From Patiriisocius marinus (GTDB lineage: Bacteria; Bacteroidota; Bacteroidia; Flavobacteriales; Flavobacteriaceae): a DNA stretch of 64,000 nucleotides. Made by a program: the position numbers and the translations under genes. Positions 50,993 to 59,759 of the stretch are shown in pieces. The stretch's first letter is position 1, and every line of letters begins with the position of its first letter. The DNA lies in contig NZ_BKCG01000002.1 of the NCBI RefSeq assembly GCF_008974325.1, positions 310,001 through 374,000 on the forward strand, read 5' to 3'. The notes beneath the pieces were generated by a model, which saw only the letters and a program-made list of their open reading frames with translations, was not told the DNA's origin and did not search any database.

Positions 50993-53416
50993 ATGTTACA
51001 ACGTTCAATGGTTATTATACTGTTGTTTTTCTTCGGAAATATGACAGTATCAGCACAATTTTTAGAATCAAAAAAGGATTTACAACACTTTTCGGGATTT
51101 TTCAATTTTCATTATTCTGAAATGGAAGGAAAAATTTATTTAGAAGTTCCTAAGAACAAAATAGAAATCGAATTTTTATATGCACATTCCCTTCGTACAG
51201 GGTTGGGTAGTAATGACATAGGTTTAGATAGAGGGCAATTAGGAGACCAAGCTGTAGTTAAGTTTGTTAAAAGCGGAAACCAGCTTTTGTTAATGCAACC
51301 TAATTTAAAATATAGAGCTATTACTGATAATGTTTTAGAACAAAAATCTATAAAAGAAGCATTTGCAACATCGGTTATTTATGGTGCAAATATCAATGAA
51401 ACGAATAACAGTAGTTATATTATTGATATTTCGGCATTTATTATGGAAGATGCACACGGAATCGCAACTCGTTTAAAAAGTAAAAAAGAAGGGAGTTATA
51501 AAGTTGATGCGTCACGCAGCTCTGTTTGGATGGAACGTACCAAAGCATTTCCTAAAAATGTAGAATTTGAGGCATTACTTACTTTTAAAGGTACTCCTTC
51601 AGGACATAATATTAGAAGTATTGCACCAGATGCAACGTCAATTTCTGTGATACAACATCACAGCTTTATTGAATTACCAGACACCAACTTTAAGCCAAGA
51701 GAATTTCATCCACAAAGCGGAAGTTTCAGCATTGATTTTTTAGATTATAGTACTCCTATTTGGGAACCAATAAAAAAGCGATTTATTACAAAACATCGCT
51801 TAGAGAAAAAAAATCCTTTAGCATCAGTTTCGGAAGCAGTTGAGCCAATAATTTATTACCTCGATCCAGGTACCCCAGAGCCTATTCGTTCGGCATTATT
51901 AGAAGGAGCAAGCTGGTGGAATCAAGCCTTTACTGCAGCAGGGTATAAAAATGCATTCCAAGTACAAATGTTACCTGAAAATGCAGACCCTATGGATGTG
52001 AGATACAATGTTATTCAATGGGTACATAGAAGCACACGTGGATGGAGTTATGGAGGTAGTATTTTAGACCCTCGTACTGGAGAAATTTTGAAAGGACATG
52101 TAAGTTTAGGTAGCTTAAGGATTCGTCAGGACTTTTTAATTGCTCAGGCTTTAATGGATAAACCCTTTGCACAACGAGATGATAATCACAACCAAATGTT
52201 ACAAATGGCTTTGGCTAGAATTAGACAGCTTTCTGCTCACGAAATAGGCCATACACTTGGCTTTGCACACAATTTTGCAGCTAGTGCAATTGAGCGATCA
52301 AGTGTTATGGATTATCCCCATCCTACTTTAAAACGTATCAACGGCAAAGTAGATTTTAGTAATGCGTATGCAACTGGAATTGGTATTTGGGATGAGCAAA
52401 CGGTTAAATATACCTACGGAAATGCGCCAGCGGGAACAACTGAGAAGGAATTTTTAGCCTCAGTGTTAGAGCAATCTCGCTCTAAAGGACTCCGATTTAT
52501 TAGTGATAGTGATGCAAGAGCAGTTAATGGAGCGCATGCAACAGCTCATTTGTGGGATAATGGTGCTAACGCGGCAACAGAACTCGAAAATGTATTGACC
52601 CTTAGAGAGACAGCAATTAAACAATTTTCTGTAGATAATATTAGAACAGGTGAAGCATATTCAGTACTTGAAGATGTGTTTGTACCACTATATTTTTATC
52701 ATCGTTTCCAGACCGAAGCTGCTGTTAAATTAATTGGTGGGATGGATTATAATTACGCTGTAAAGGGAGACAATCAATTAGTTACTACTGCACTTCCAGT
52801 TTCAGAACAAATAGAAGCATTAAATGCAGTTGTGAATACATTACAGGCAAAAGCGTTACGTATTCCAGAAAATGTTTTGGCTCTTTTTCCGCCACGTGCT
52901 TATGGTTATAGAAGGGGGAGAGAAAGTTTTAAAAGCAATATTGGTGTTGCTTTTGATGCAATAGGTGCTGCAGCTACAGCAAGTGAAATGACATTGACCT
53001 TATTGGTAAACCCGCAAAGAGCCAATAGATTAGTACAGCAAAAAGCTATGAATACGGAGCAATTAGGTTTACAAGAAGTTTTAGACCACTTAGTAGATCG
53101 AATTTATAAATCAACAAAAGGAAGTGATACATATATAGGTGAAATAAATAGAACAGTACAGTTTCAAGTAATACAGCAGTTGTTTAATTTGTCAATTAAC
53201 TCACAGAGTATTTCGCAAACCAAAGCCCTTGCTTTTAGTTCATTAAAAAAAATACAAAAATCATTGAAAAGAAATAAAGATGAGTTTTCAATATTTATAA
53301 TTCAAGAAATTGAAAATTTCATAAAACACCCTGAAAATTTTAAACAATTAAAATCACCTAAAATTCCAGATGGAAGTCCGATAGGTAGTTTTAATTGCGG
53401 ATTTTTTGAAAATTAA
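50993..53416 (+). CDS. Large exported zinc-dependent metalloprotease (DUF5117/DUF4953 type)
   Basis: An 807-residue protein with a signal peptide (about 1-22, ending VSAQ). The N-terminal region (about 40-270; DLQHFSGFFNFHYSEMEGKIYLEVPKN) looks like the DUF5118/DUF5117 modules, and the protease domain has HEIGHTLGFAH at 416-426 (HExxHxxGxxH zincin) with a Met-turn-like SVMDYP. The C-terminal part fits DUF4953. Such proteins are frequent in Bacteroidota and largely uncharacterised. It stands alone. Confidence 0.88.
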   Translation: MLQRSMVIILLFFFGNMTVSAQFLESKKDLQHFSGFFNFHYSEMEGKIYLEVPKNKIEIEFLYAHSLRTGLGSNDIGLDRGQLGDQAVVKFVKSGNQLLLMQPNLKYRAITDNVLEQKSIKEAFATSVIYGANINETNNSSYIIDISAFIMEDAHGIATRLKSKKEGSYKVDASRSSVWMERTKAFPKNVEFEALLTFKGTPSGHNIRSIAPDATSISVIQHHSFIELPDTNFKPREFHPQSGSFSIDFLDYSTPIWEPIKKRFITKHRLEKKNPLASVSEAVEPIIYYLDPGTPEPIRSALLEGASWWNQAFTAAGYKNAFQVQMLPENADPMDVRYNVIQWVHRSTRGWSYGGSILDPRTGEILKGHVSLGSLRIRQDFLIAQALMDKPFAQRDDNHNQMLQMALARIRQLSAHEIGHTLGFAHNFAASAIERSSVMDYPHPTLKRINGKVDFSNAYATGIGIWDEQTVKYTYGNAPAGTTEKEFLASVLEQSRSKGLRFISDSDARAVNGAHATAHLWDNGANAATELENVLTLRETAIKQFSVDNIRTGEAYSVLEDVFVPLYFYHRFQTEAAVKLIGGMDYNYAVKGDNQLVTTALPVSEQIEALNAVVNTLQAKALRIPENVLALFPPRAYGYRRGRESFKSNIGVAFDAIGAAATASEMTLTLLVNPQRANRLVQQKAMNTEQLGLQEVLDHLVDRIYKSTKGSDTYIGEINRTVQFQVIQQLFNLSINSQSISQTKALAFSSLKKIQKSLKRNKDEFSIFIIQEIENFIKHPENFKQLKSPKIPDGSPIGSFNCGFFEN

Positions 53417-53457
53417 AAACTAATTAAAAGTATTATAAATCCTTACGGTATATAGAT

Positions 53458-54483
53458 ATGACAATAGATTTAAGAAGTGACACAGTAACTAAACCATCAA
53501 AAAGTATGTTAGAGGCGATAATTTCGGCTAAAACAGGAGATGATGTATATAAAGAAGACCCAACAGTAAATGAATTAGAAAGAAGGATGGCGGAAATGTT
53601 TGGTGCAGAGTCGGCCTTATTTTTTCCTACAGGTAGTATGGCGAATCAAGCAGCTATTAAATTACACACTCAGCCAGGAGAGCAATTAATATGTGATAAA
53701 TGGGCACACGTTTATAATTACGAAGGAGGGGGAGTTTCTTTTAATAGTGGTGTTTCATGTAAGTTAATTGATGGGGAAAGAGGGTTGATTACTGCAGCGC
53801 AAGTAGTTGATAATATAAATCCACCAGATTTTTACCATAGCCCATTATCTAGTTTAGTTTGTTTGGAAAACACTACTAATAAAGGGGGAGGAGCTTGCTA
53901 TAGTCATTCTGAAATATTAAAAATTAGAAAAGTGTGCGATGAACATAACCTTGGACTTCATTTAGATGGGGCTAGGTTAATGAATGCCATTGTAGAGAAT
54001 AAAGAAGACCCTTCGTTTTATGGAACTACGTTTGACACAGTTTCAATTTGTTTAAGTAAGGGACTTGGAACACCACTAGGGACTGTTTTAGTAGGGCAGG
54101 AGCGATTAATGAAAAATGCGATACGTGTTAGAAAAGTTTTAGGAGGAGGTATGCGACAAGTTGGTTTTATGGCTGCAGCTGCAATATATGCACTAGATAA
54201 CAATGTAGAAAGACTAGCTGAAGATCATAAAAGAGCTAAAGAAATTTCAGAAGTGTTAGAATCTAGTAATTATATCACTAAAGTAGAACCAACAGAGACT
54301 AATATTGTGATTTTCTATTTAAATGATAGCATTTCAGAAGATAGTTTTATAAGAGACTTAGAAAAAGAGCAAATAAGAATAAGTAATATGGGACATGGAA
54401 AGTTAAGAATAGTTACTCATTTAGACTATACTCAGGAGATGCATAATATGTTATTATCATTCCTTAAAAATTACTGCCTTTAA
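53458..54483 (+). CDS. Threonine-aldolase-type PLP enzyme (GntG/LtaE family)
   Basis: A 341-residue fold-type I PLP enzyme that probably splits beta-hydroxy-amino acids such as L-threonine into glycine and an aldehyde. It starts MTIDLRSDTVTKPSKSML and has EDPTVNELERRMAEMFGAESALFFPTGSMANQ, LHLDGARLMNA and Lys201 in CLSKGLGTPLG as the PLP lysine. Length is typical. It begins 41 bases after the metalloprotease gene. Substrate preference (allo versus threo) cannot be read. Confidence 0.92.
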   Translation: MTIDLRSDTVTKPSKSMLEAIISAKTGDDVYKEDPTVNELERRMAEMFGAESALFFPTGSMANQAAIKLHTQPGEQLICDKWAHVYNYEGGGVSFNSGVSCKLIDGERGLITAAQVVDNINPPDFYHSPLSSLVCLENTTNKGGGACYSHSEILKIRKVCDEHNLGLHLDGARLMNAIVENKEDPSFYGTTFDTVSICLSKGLGTPLGTVLVGQERLMKNAIRVRKVLGGGMRQVGFMAAAAIYALDNNVERLAEDHKRAKEISEVLESSNYITKVEPTETNIVIFYLNDSISEDSFIRDLEKEQIRISNMGHGKLRIVTHLDYTQEMHNMLLSFLKNYCL

Positions 54484-54669
54484 CAAAACGTTAAGAATTC
54501 TATTTTCTCAATGAGAATCATCTTTTTGGTTGTTTTTTTTCGATGTATTTAGCGATTTTGACTATAAAAATAAAAATTAAATTACTCAACACGAGTTGTT
54601 TATCAGATATACCTACACTTTATCTGCATTTTGCGTAAAATAGTCGAAAAACTTAGAAATGAACTTTAT

Positions 54670-54694
54670 TTAAGGCCAAATCTAGTGGCTTTAA
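54670..54694. repeat. Inverted repeat at the promoter of the OmpA-like gene
   Basis: TTAAGGCCA and TGGCTTTAA are 9-base arms (one mismatch) around AATCTAG, located where the -33 region of the promoter at 54708 would be. A repressor site is possible. Confidence 0.4.
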
Positions 54695-54707
54695 CATTCT
54701 AAATATA

Positions 54708-54715
54708 TACTTTTG
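54708..54715 (+). promoter_or_regulatory. -7 promoter element of the OmpA-like gene
   Basis: TACTTTTG, a full match to TAnnTTTG, followed by TATCG, 33 bases before the ATG at 54749. The A-rich start region suggests high expression. Confidence 0.6.
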
Positions 54716-54748
54716 TATCGTAATTTAATAACCATTAATTAAACAAAC

Positions 54749-55465
54749 ATGAAAAAAACTATTTTATTAGGTTTTGCACTTATGGTCGCTTCAGTGACTT
54801 TTGCTCAAGATCTTCCAACTAACCCAGAACCTGGGAAATGTTATGTACGTTGTGTGACACCTGATGTATGGGTTAACCAAGAAGTAACAGTACAAACTGC
54901 TCCAGCATACAAAAAGTTAAGTGTAACTCCAGCTACATATACAACTGAAACTATCACTGTAGAATCAAGATCTGCTGCTGAAAACTTAGAAGTTGTTCCA
55001 GCGGAATACACTAACGAGTCTTTTACTATTGTTACTAAAGAACCTTCTCAACGTTTAATCGTTGTTCCTTCTGAGCGTAGCACATCAACTGAAACAGTTG
55101 TTACTGAAGATGCAAGTTACAGCTTAAGAGTTGTACCTGCAGTTTACGAAAATCAAACTTTTGAGATCGTAACTCAGCCAGCTTACCAGAAAATCGAAAC
55201 TGTTCCTGCTGTATACGAAACAAGAGATGTTACCATCACAGTTAAAGAGCCTTCTCAACGTTTAGAAGTTATTCCTGCTGAGTTTGGAACTGAAACAGCT
55301 TCTTATAAGAAAAGAGAATTTGGATCTTCTATTAGCACAAGTCCAGCAACATTCACAACAGACTACGAAACTGTAGAGGTTAAGCCTGCAACTGCTCGTT
55401 GGGAAATGAGTGATACACCTGCTGCAGACTGTCAGTCTAGTGACCCTAACGATTGTCGTTACTAG
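54749..55465 (+). CDS. N-terminal half of the OmpA-like protein (exported repeat protein)
   Basis: Translated alone, this gives 238 residues: a signal peptide (1-19, ending TFAQ), then at least six repeats of about 23 residues with the theme SQRL-VVPA-Y-x-TET-x-V (for example SQRLIVVPSE, LRVVPAVYENQ, IETVPAVYETR, SQRLEVIPAEF). It ends in a Cys-containing stretch CQSSDPNDCRY just before the TAG. Without the second half it would be exported but lack a peptidoglycan anchor. Confidence 0.6.
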   Translation: MKKTILLGFALMVASVTFAQDLPTNPEPGKCYVRCVTPDVWVNQEVTVQTAPAYKKLSVTPATYTTETITVESRSAAENLEVVPAEYTNESFTIVTKEPSQRLIVVPSERSTSTETVVTEDASYSLRVVPAVYENQTFEIVTQPAYQKIETVPAVYETRDVTITVKEPSQRLEVIPAEFGTETASYKKREFGSSISTSPATFTTDYETVEVKPATARWEMSDTPAADCQSSDPNDCRY

Positions 55466-55585
55466 TGTTACAAAGGAATTCCAGCTGAATACACTACTAT
55501 TCCAGTACAACGTATTTCATCTCCTGCTTCATTTGTAAAGACTCCAGATTGTGATCCTAACAACAATGGTGGTGAGCCTTGTGGT

Positions 55586-56431
55586 ATGGGTACTTATACA
55601 AGAACTGTATTAGTTCGCCCAGCTTCAACAAGAGTAATTGATATTCCTGGTGAAACTACAACTGTACAAACTACTGTTATGGTAACTCCTCCAACAACAA
55701 GAGTTATCGATGTACCAGCTGTAACTAAGACTATGACTAAAAGAGTTATGGTTACACCTCCTACAACTGAGCGTATTGAAATTCCTGCTGTAACTTCTAC
55801 AGTTAAGAAAACGATGTACACTAACGAAACTACTAGAGTTGAAGATATCGCTCCAGTTTCTAAAACTTTCTCTAAGAGAGTTATGTCAACTCCTCCTACA
55901 ACAAGAGCTGTTGCTATCCCAAGTCAGTCTAAAACTTTAAAAGTTACTAAATTAGTATCTGATGCTTCTGTAACAGAAACTGATATCCAAGGAACTACAA
56001 GAACTGTTACTAAAGAAGTATTACAATCAAAAGGTGGACTTACAACTTGGAAAGAAGTTGAATGTGCTTTAGTTGAGTACCAAGCGTTACCTATCAACTG
56101 GAACTTAGGTTCTGCAACATTAACTCCTCAAGCTAAAAACATCATTGACACTCGTTTAATGCCTGTATTAGCTAACAACCCAGGAGTTAAATTAGAGATT
56201 GCTTCTCATACAGATTCTAGAGGTGGAGCTTCTTCTAACCAAGATCTTTCTGAAAGAAGAGCACAAGCAGTAGCTAAATACTTAGAGACAAAAGGAATCA
56301 ACAGTAGCTTATTAGTTGCTAATGGTTTTGGTGAGCGTAAATTAACTAACAGATGTAAAGATGGTGTTTCTTGTACTGAGCGTGAGCACTCTGCAAACCG
56401 TCGTACTGAGTTTAGATTGATTAACAACTAA
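55586..56431 (+). CDS. C-terminal half of the OmpA-like protein (repeats plus OmpA domain)
   Basis: Starting at the first ATG after the TAG, this would be 281 residues: repeats of about 23 residues with the theme VMVTPPTTRVIDVPAVTKT, then the OmpA-like domain with HTDSRGGASSNQDLSERRAQAVAKYL, which holds the Asp and Arg that bind diaminopimelate in peptidoglycan. It has no signal peptide, so as an independent product it would stay in the cytoplasm. It therefore makes sense only as the end of the full protein. Confidence 0.55.
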   Translation: MGTYTRTVLVRPASTRVIDIPGETTTVQTTVMVTPPTTRVIDVPAVTKTMTKRVMVTPPTTERIEIPAVTSTVKKTMYTNETTRVEDIAPVSKTFSKRVMSTPPTTRAVAIPSQSKTLKVTKLVSDASVTETDIQGTTRTVTKEVLQSKGGLTTWKEVECALVEYQALPINWNLGSATLTPQAKNIIDTRLMPVLANNPGVKLEIASHTDSRGGASSNQDLSERRAQAVAKYLETKGINSSLLVANGFGERKLTNRCKDGVSCTEREHSANRRTEFRLINN

Positions 56432-56477
56432 GATTTAAGTACATATTCTACTATCTTAATTGATAGTTCATAATAAA

Positions 56478-56515
56478 AGAGAATTCCCATTTATTTGGGA
56501 ATTCTTTTTTTTTTT
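56478..56515 (+). terminator. Rho-independent terminator of the OmpA-like gene
   Basis: AGAATTCCC and GGGAATTCT pair around ATTTATTT, followed by about ten T. Confidence 0.88.
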
Positions 56516-56564
56516 GCCAACTTTGGCATAGATTATGTAAAATCTTCTTTATAAAAATGTAACA

Positions 56565-57083
56565 ATGAAAAAGATCTTTTTATTTTTTATGATGGTCAGT
56601 GCAATGAGTATTTCTGCACAACAAGTTAATTTTAATGAGCAGGTTGACGACATGGAAGAAACTTCAAGTACTGAAGAAACTGTGTCTGTTTCTAAATTAC
56701 ATTGGTTAACTAATTTAGAAGAAGCAAAAAAACAAGCTAATAAAGAGAATAAGAATATAATATTATTTTTTACTGGAAGTGATTGGTGCGCACCTTGTAT
56801 TGCACTTAAAGACGATTATTTTAATACTCCAGCATTTGAAGATAATGCTGATAAGTTCGTATTGCTTTTAATAGATTATCCTAGAAGAAAGGATATCATT
56901 TCTCCAGAACAAATGAAATACAACCGAACTATAATTGATAAATATAATAAAAGTAAATCTTTTCCAAAAGTTGTTATGGTGAGTAAAGGTGGAAGAGAAT
57001 TAGGGAAAATATCAGGATATAGTTCTTTTAATTCATATAAAGATATCTCACATCATGAAAAATTTATAAATAAGTATTTATAG
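56565..57083 (+). CDS. Exported thioredoxin-fold protein
   Basis: A 172-residue protein with a signal peptide (1-18, ending SISAQ) and a thioredoxin-like domain with the redox motif WCAPC (about residues 73-77) inside LFFTGSDWCAPCIALKDDYF. The cis-Pro is in SFPKVVMVS. It probably reduces or handles disulfides in the periplasm. It is a single gene between two terminators. Confidence 0.9.
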   Translation: MKKIFLFFMMVSAMSISAQQVNFNEQVDDMEETSSTEETVSVSKLHWLTNLEEAKKQANKENKNIILFFTGSDWCAPCIALKDDYFNTPAFEDNADKFVLLLIDYPRRKDIISPEQMKYNRTIIDKYNKSKSFPKVVMVSKGGRELGKISGYSSFNSYKDISHHEKFINKYL

Positions 57084-57103
57084 AATACTATTATAATTTT
57101 ATT

Positions 57104-57140
57104 AAAAAAAGCCTGAAGATACACTTCAGGCTTTTTTTAA
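57104..57140. terminator. Bidirectional rho-independent terminator
   Basis: AAAGCCTGAAG and CTTCAGGCTTT form an 11-bp perfect stem with loop ATACA and A/T runs on both sides. It serves the thioredoxin gene and ybaB. Confidence 0.9.
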
Positions 57141-57166
57141 TAAAATTATTTAATAAACTGCATTTA

Positions 57167-57493
57167 CTATTTAAACATTCCGTCCATTCCAGGTATATTA
57201 GGCATTCCTTCTTTAGCGACAGCTGCAAGTTCAGTATCATTAATCTCAGTTGCTTTTGCAATAGCTTTATTTAAAGTTAGTATTAAATAATCTTCAAGCA
57301 TTTCTTTGTCTTCTAATAAACTGTCATCTAGTGAAATAGACTTAATATTTCTGTTGGCTGTAAGTGTTACTGATAATAATCCATCAGCACTTTTTTCGTC
57401 AACTAAAACAGTGTCTAAACGAATCTTAGTAGCTTCAACTTTTTCTTGGGTCTCTTTGATTTTACCCATCATACCCATAATATCTCCAAACAT
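57167..57493 (-). CDS. ybaB: YbaB/EbfC family nucleoid-associated protein
   Basis: A 108-residue DNA-binding protein that forms dimers and coats the nucleoid. The helix [20 protein letters not shown], the middle [23 protein letters not shown] and the helix [14 protein letters not shown] are the YbaB pattern. It is divergent from the S9 peptidase gene and has a -7 element (TAAATTTG on the minus strand, 57517-57524) upstream. No recR or dnaX is next to it here. Confidence 0.92.
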   Translation of the reverse strand: MFGDIMGMMGKIKETQEKVEATKIRLDTVLVDEKSADGLLSVTLTANRNIKSISLDDSLLEDKEMLEDYLILTLNKAIAKATEINDTELAAVAKEGMPNIPGMDGMFK

Positions 57494-57516
57494 AATTTAT
57501 AGTTTTTAATTCATTA

Positions 57517-57524
57517 CAAATTTA
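57517..57524 (-). promoter_or_regulatory. -7 promoter element of ybaB
   Basis: TAAATTTG on the minus strand, a full match to TAnnTTTG, 23 bases before the ybaB ATG. Confidence 0.45.
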
Positions 57525-57556
57525 GTACTTTGTATTGTCATTTTTAATCAATTTTT

Positions 57557-59692
57557 ATGAACTATTTACACTCCTTAGGACTTGCATCACTTATTTTTGC
57601 AACCGCTTGTGAAACTAAACAAAAGAAAACCCCTTCCATGGATATAATGCCTCCTAAAGTAGAAAAGATAGCAAAGAACCTTGAAATGCACGATGATGTT
57701 CGCGATGATAGTTACTATTGGTTAAATGATCGAGAAAACCCTGAAGTTATTGATTACCTAGAACGTGAAAACGATTACTACGAAAAAATGACTGCCCATA
57801 CAAAAGGATTTCAAGATGATTTGTTTGAAGAAATGAAAAGTAGGATAAAAGAAGATGACGAATCTGTTCCTTATAAGCTTAATGGCTATTATTATATAAC
57901 GCGTTTTGAAACTGGAAAAGATTATCCAATTTATACCCGTAAAAAAGATAGTTTAGAAGCTGAAGAAGAAATTATGTTTGATGCAAATGAACTTGCTGAA
58001 GGTCATTCTTATTTCAATTTAAATTCCATTAGTGTTAGTCCGGATAATACCTTGGCAACTTTTGGGATTGATACTGTAAGTAGACGTAAATATACTATCT
58101 ACATTAAAAACTTAATTACTGGTGAAATTTTAAAGGAAAAGATCCCTCTTACAACTGGTGGTGCTACTTGGGCGAGTGATAATAAAACTATATTTTACAC
58201 TCGTAAAGATGAGCAAACACTTCGTTCAAATGAAATTTACAGACATACATTAGGGGAAAATCCTGATAGTGATGTGAAAATATTTACAGAAGAAGATGAA
58301 ACATTTGGGACTTATGTCTATAAAACAAAATCTAAAAAATTTATCGTAATTGGTTCATACAGTACTCTAACATCAGAATATCAAATTTTATCTGCTGATA
58401 CTCCAAAAGGAGAATTTAAAGTATTTCAACCTCGAACCAGAGGTTTAGAATATGATATTGCTCATTATGGTGATGATTTCTATATCGTTACTAATAAAGA
58501 CAAGGCAACGAATTTCAAATTAATGAAAACACCTGATAATAAAACAGGTATGGAGAATTGGAAAGATGTAATACCGCACAGAAAAGATGTTTTTCTAGAA
58601 GATATAGAAATTTTTAAAGATTACTTAGTTGTTAGTGAACGTTCAAATGGTCTAAATAAAATTAATATAAAGCGTTGGGATAATACTGCAGATTACTATT
58701 TGCCTTTTGATAACGAAACCTACACAGCAGGAGCTAGTACAAATCCCGATTTTGATAGCGAAGTATTGCGTTATGGTTATTCATCATTAACAACACCATC
58801 TTCAACTATCGATTTCAATATGAGAACTAAAGAAAAAACTGTCTTGAAAGAAACAGAAGTTCTAGGTGGAAAATTTGACAAATCAAATTATGAATCTAAG
58901 CGCGTTTGGGCAACTGCAGAGGATGGGACTAAAATTCCAGTTTCTATGGTTTATAAAAAAGGTATGAAGAATAATGGAGAAAATCCATTATTACTTTATG
59001 CGTATGGTTCATACGGTGCTACTATAGATCCATATTTCTCGAGTGTAAGATTAAGTTTATTGGATCGTGGTTTTATATATGCAATAGCACATATTCGTGG
59101 AGGTCAATATTTAGGTAGAGATTGGTACGAAGATGGAAAATTACTCAATAAGAAAAATACTTTTACTGATTTTGTAGATGCTTCGAAGTTTATGATTTCA
59201 GAAGGATATACTTCTAACAAGCATTTATATGCTCAGGGTGGATCTGCAGGTGGTTTATTAATGGGAGCGGTTGTAAATTTAGCTCCAGAATTATATAATG
59301 GAGTTATTGCTGCAGTGCCTTTTGTAGATGTTGTCACAACTATGCTAGATGATACTATCCCTTTAACAACTGGAGAGTATGATGAGTGGGGTAATCCTAA
59401 TGATCCTGATTATTATAACTATATGAAATCATATTCGCCCTACGATAATGTAGAAGCTAAGGCATACCCAAATATGTTTGTTACCACTGGACTTCACGAT
59501 AGTCAAGTACAATACTGGGAACCTGCAAAATGGGTTGCTAAATTACGCGAAATGAAGACAGATAATAATGTATTATTTATGGATACAAATATGGAAGCTG
59601 GCCACGGAGGTGCATCTGGGAGATTTGAGGCATTGAAAGAAGTTGCTAAAAATTATGCATTTATATTTGATTTAGAGGGTATTACAAAATAA
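57557..59692 (+). CDS. S9 family peptidase (oligopeptidase B-like) lipoprotein
   Basis: A 711-residue prolyl-oligopeptidase-family peptidase. The start resembles a lipoprotein signal with Cys18-like FATAC, so the enzyme is probably anchored in the periplasm. An N-terminal beta-propeller (about 70-430) is followed by the alpha/beta-hydrolase domain with Ser in QGGSAGGLLMG (about 562), Asp in TGLHDSQVQYWE (about 646) and His in EAGHGG (about 682). HDDVRDDSYYWLNDRENPEVIDYLERENDYY is typical of protease II, which cuts after basic residues. Confidence 0.93.
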   Translation: MNYLHSLGLASLIFATACETKQKKTPSMDIMPPKVEKIAKNLEMHDDVRDDSYYWLNDRENPEVIDYLERENDYYEKMTAHTKGFQDDLFEEMKSRIKEDDESVPYKLNGYYYITRFETGKDYPIYTRKKDSLEAEEEIMFDANELAEGHSYFNLNSISVSPDNTLATFGIDTVSRRKYTIYIKNLITGEILKEKIPLTTGGATWASDNKTIFYTRKDEQTLRSNEIYRHTLGENPDSDVKIFTEEDETFGTYVYKTKSKKFIVIGSYSTLTSEYQILSADTPKGEFKVFQPRTRGLEYDIAHYGDDFYIVTNKDKATNFKLMKTPDNKTGMENWKDVIPHRKDVFLEDIEIFKDYLVVSERSNGLNKINIKRWDNTADYYLPFDNETYTAGASTNPDFDSEVLRYGYSSLTTPSSTIDFNMRTKEKTVLKETEVLGGKFDKSNYESKRVWATAEDGTKIPVSMVYKKGMKNNGENPLLLYAYGSYGATIDPYFSSVRLSLLDRGFIYAIAHIRGGQYLGRDWYEDGKLLNKKNTFTDFVDASKFMISEGYTSNKHLYAQGGSAGGLLMGAVVNLAPELYNGVIAAVPFVDVVTTMLDDTIPLTTGEYDEWGNPNDPDYYNYMKSYSPYDNVEAKAYPNMFVTTGLHDSQVQYWEPAKWVAKLREMKTDNNVLFMDTNMEAGHGGASGRFEALKEVAKNYAFIFDLEGITK

Positions 59693-59705
59693 AATTAAAA
59701 TTGAT

Positions 59706-59713
59706 TATCTTTG
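59706..59713 (+). promoter_or_regulatory. -7 promoter element of the cystathionine-beta-synthase-like gene
   Basis: TATCTTTG, a full match to TAnnTTTG, followed by CACCG, 46 bases before the ATG at 59760. Confidence 0.5.
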
Positions 59714-59759
59714 CACCGTTTTAAAAATCATTTTTTCGATTTTTACCTAACACTCCTCT

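Larger units (their letters stand above)
54749..56431 (+). pseudogene. OmpA-family outer-membrane protein interrupted by one in-frame TAG
   Basis: Read through a single TAG at 55463-55465, this is one frame of 560 codons: signal peptide, a first set of beta-rich repeats (about 25-220), a Cys-rich linker (about 225-280), a second set of repeats (about 285-430) and an OmpA-like domain (about 440-560). No other stop or frameshift is present and both halves keep clean repeat patterns. The 40 codons between the stop and the next ATG are also intact. Options are a recent nonsense mutation, a sequence error or stop-codon readthrough. TAG ends many other genes here, so general recoding is ruled out. 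Confidence 0.75.

Noticed and set aside
55594-55821. Antisense open frame opposite the OmpA-like repeats
   Set aside because: It is a shadow of the Thr/Val repeat coding sequence on the other strand, with a repetitive Val/Thr product and no promoter.
54749-56431. Genome-wide recoding of TAG as an amino acid
   Set aside because: Several well-defined genes in the window end in TAG, so TAG works as a stop.
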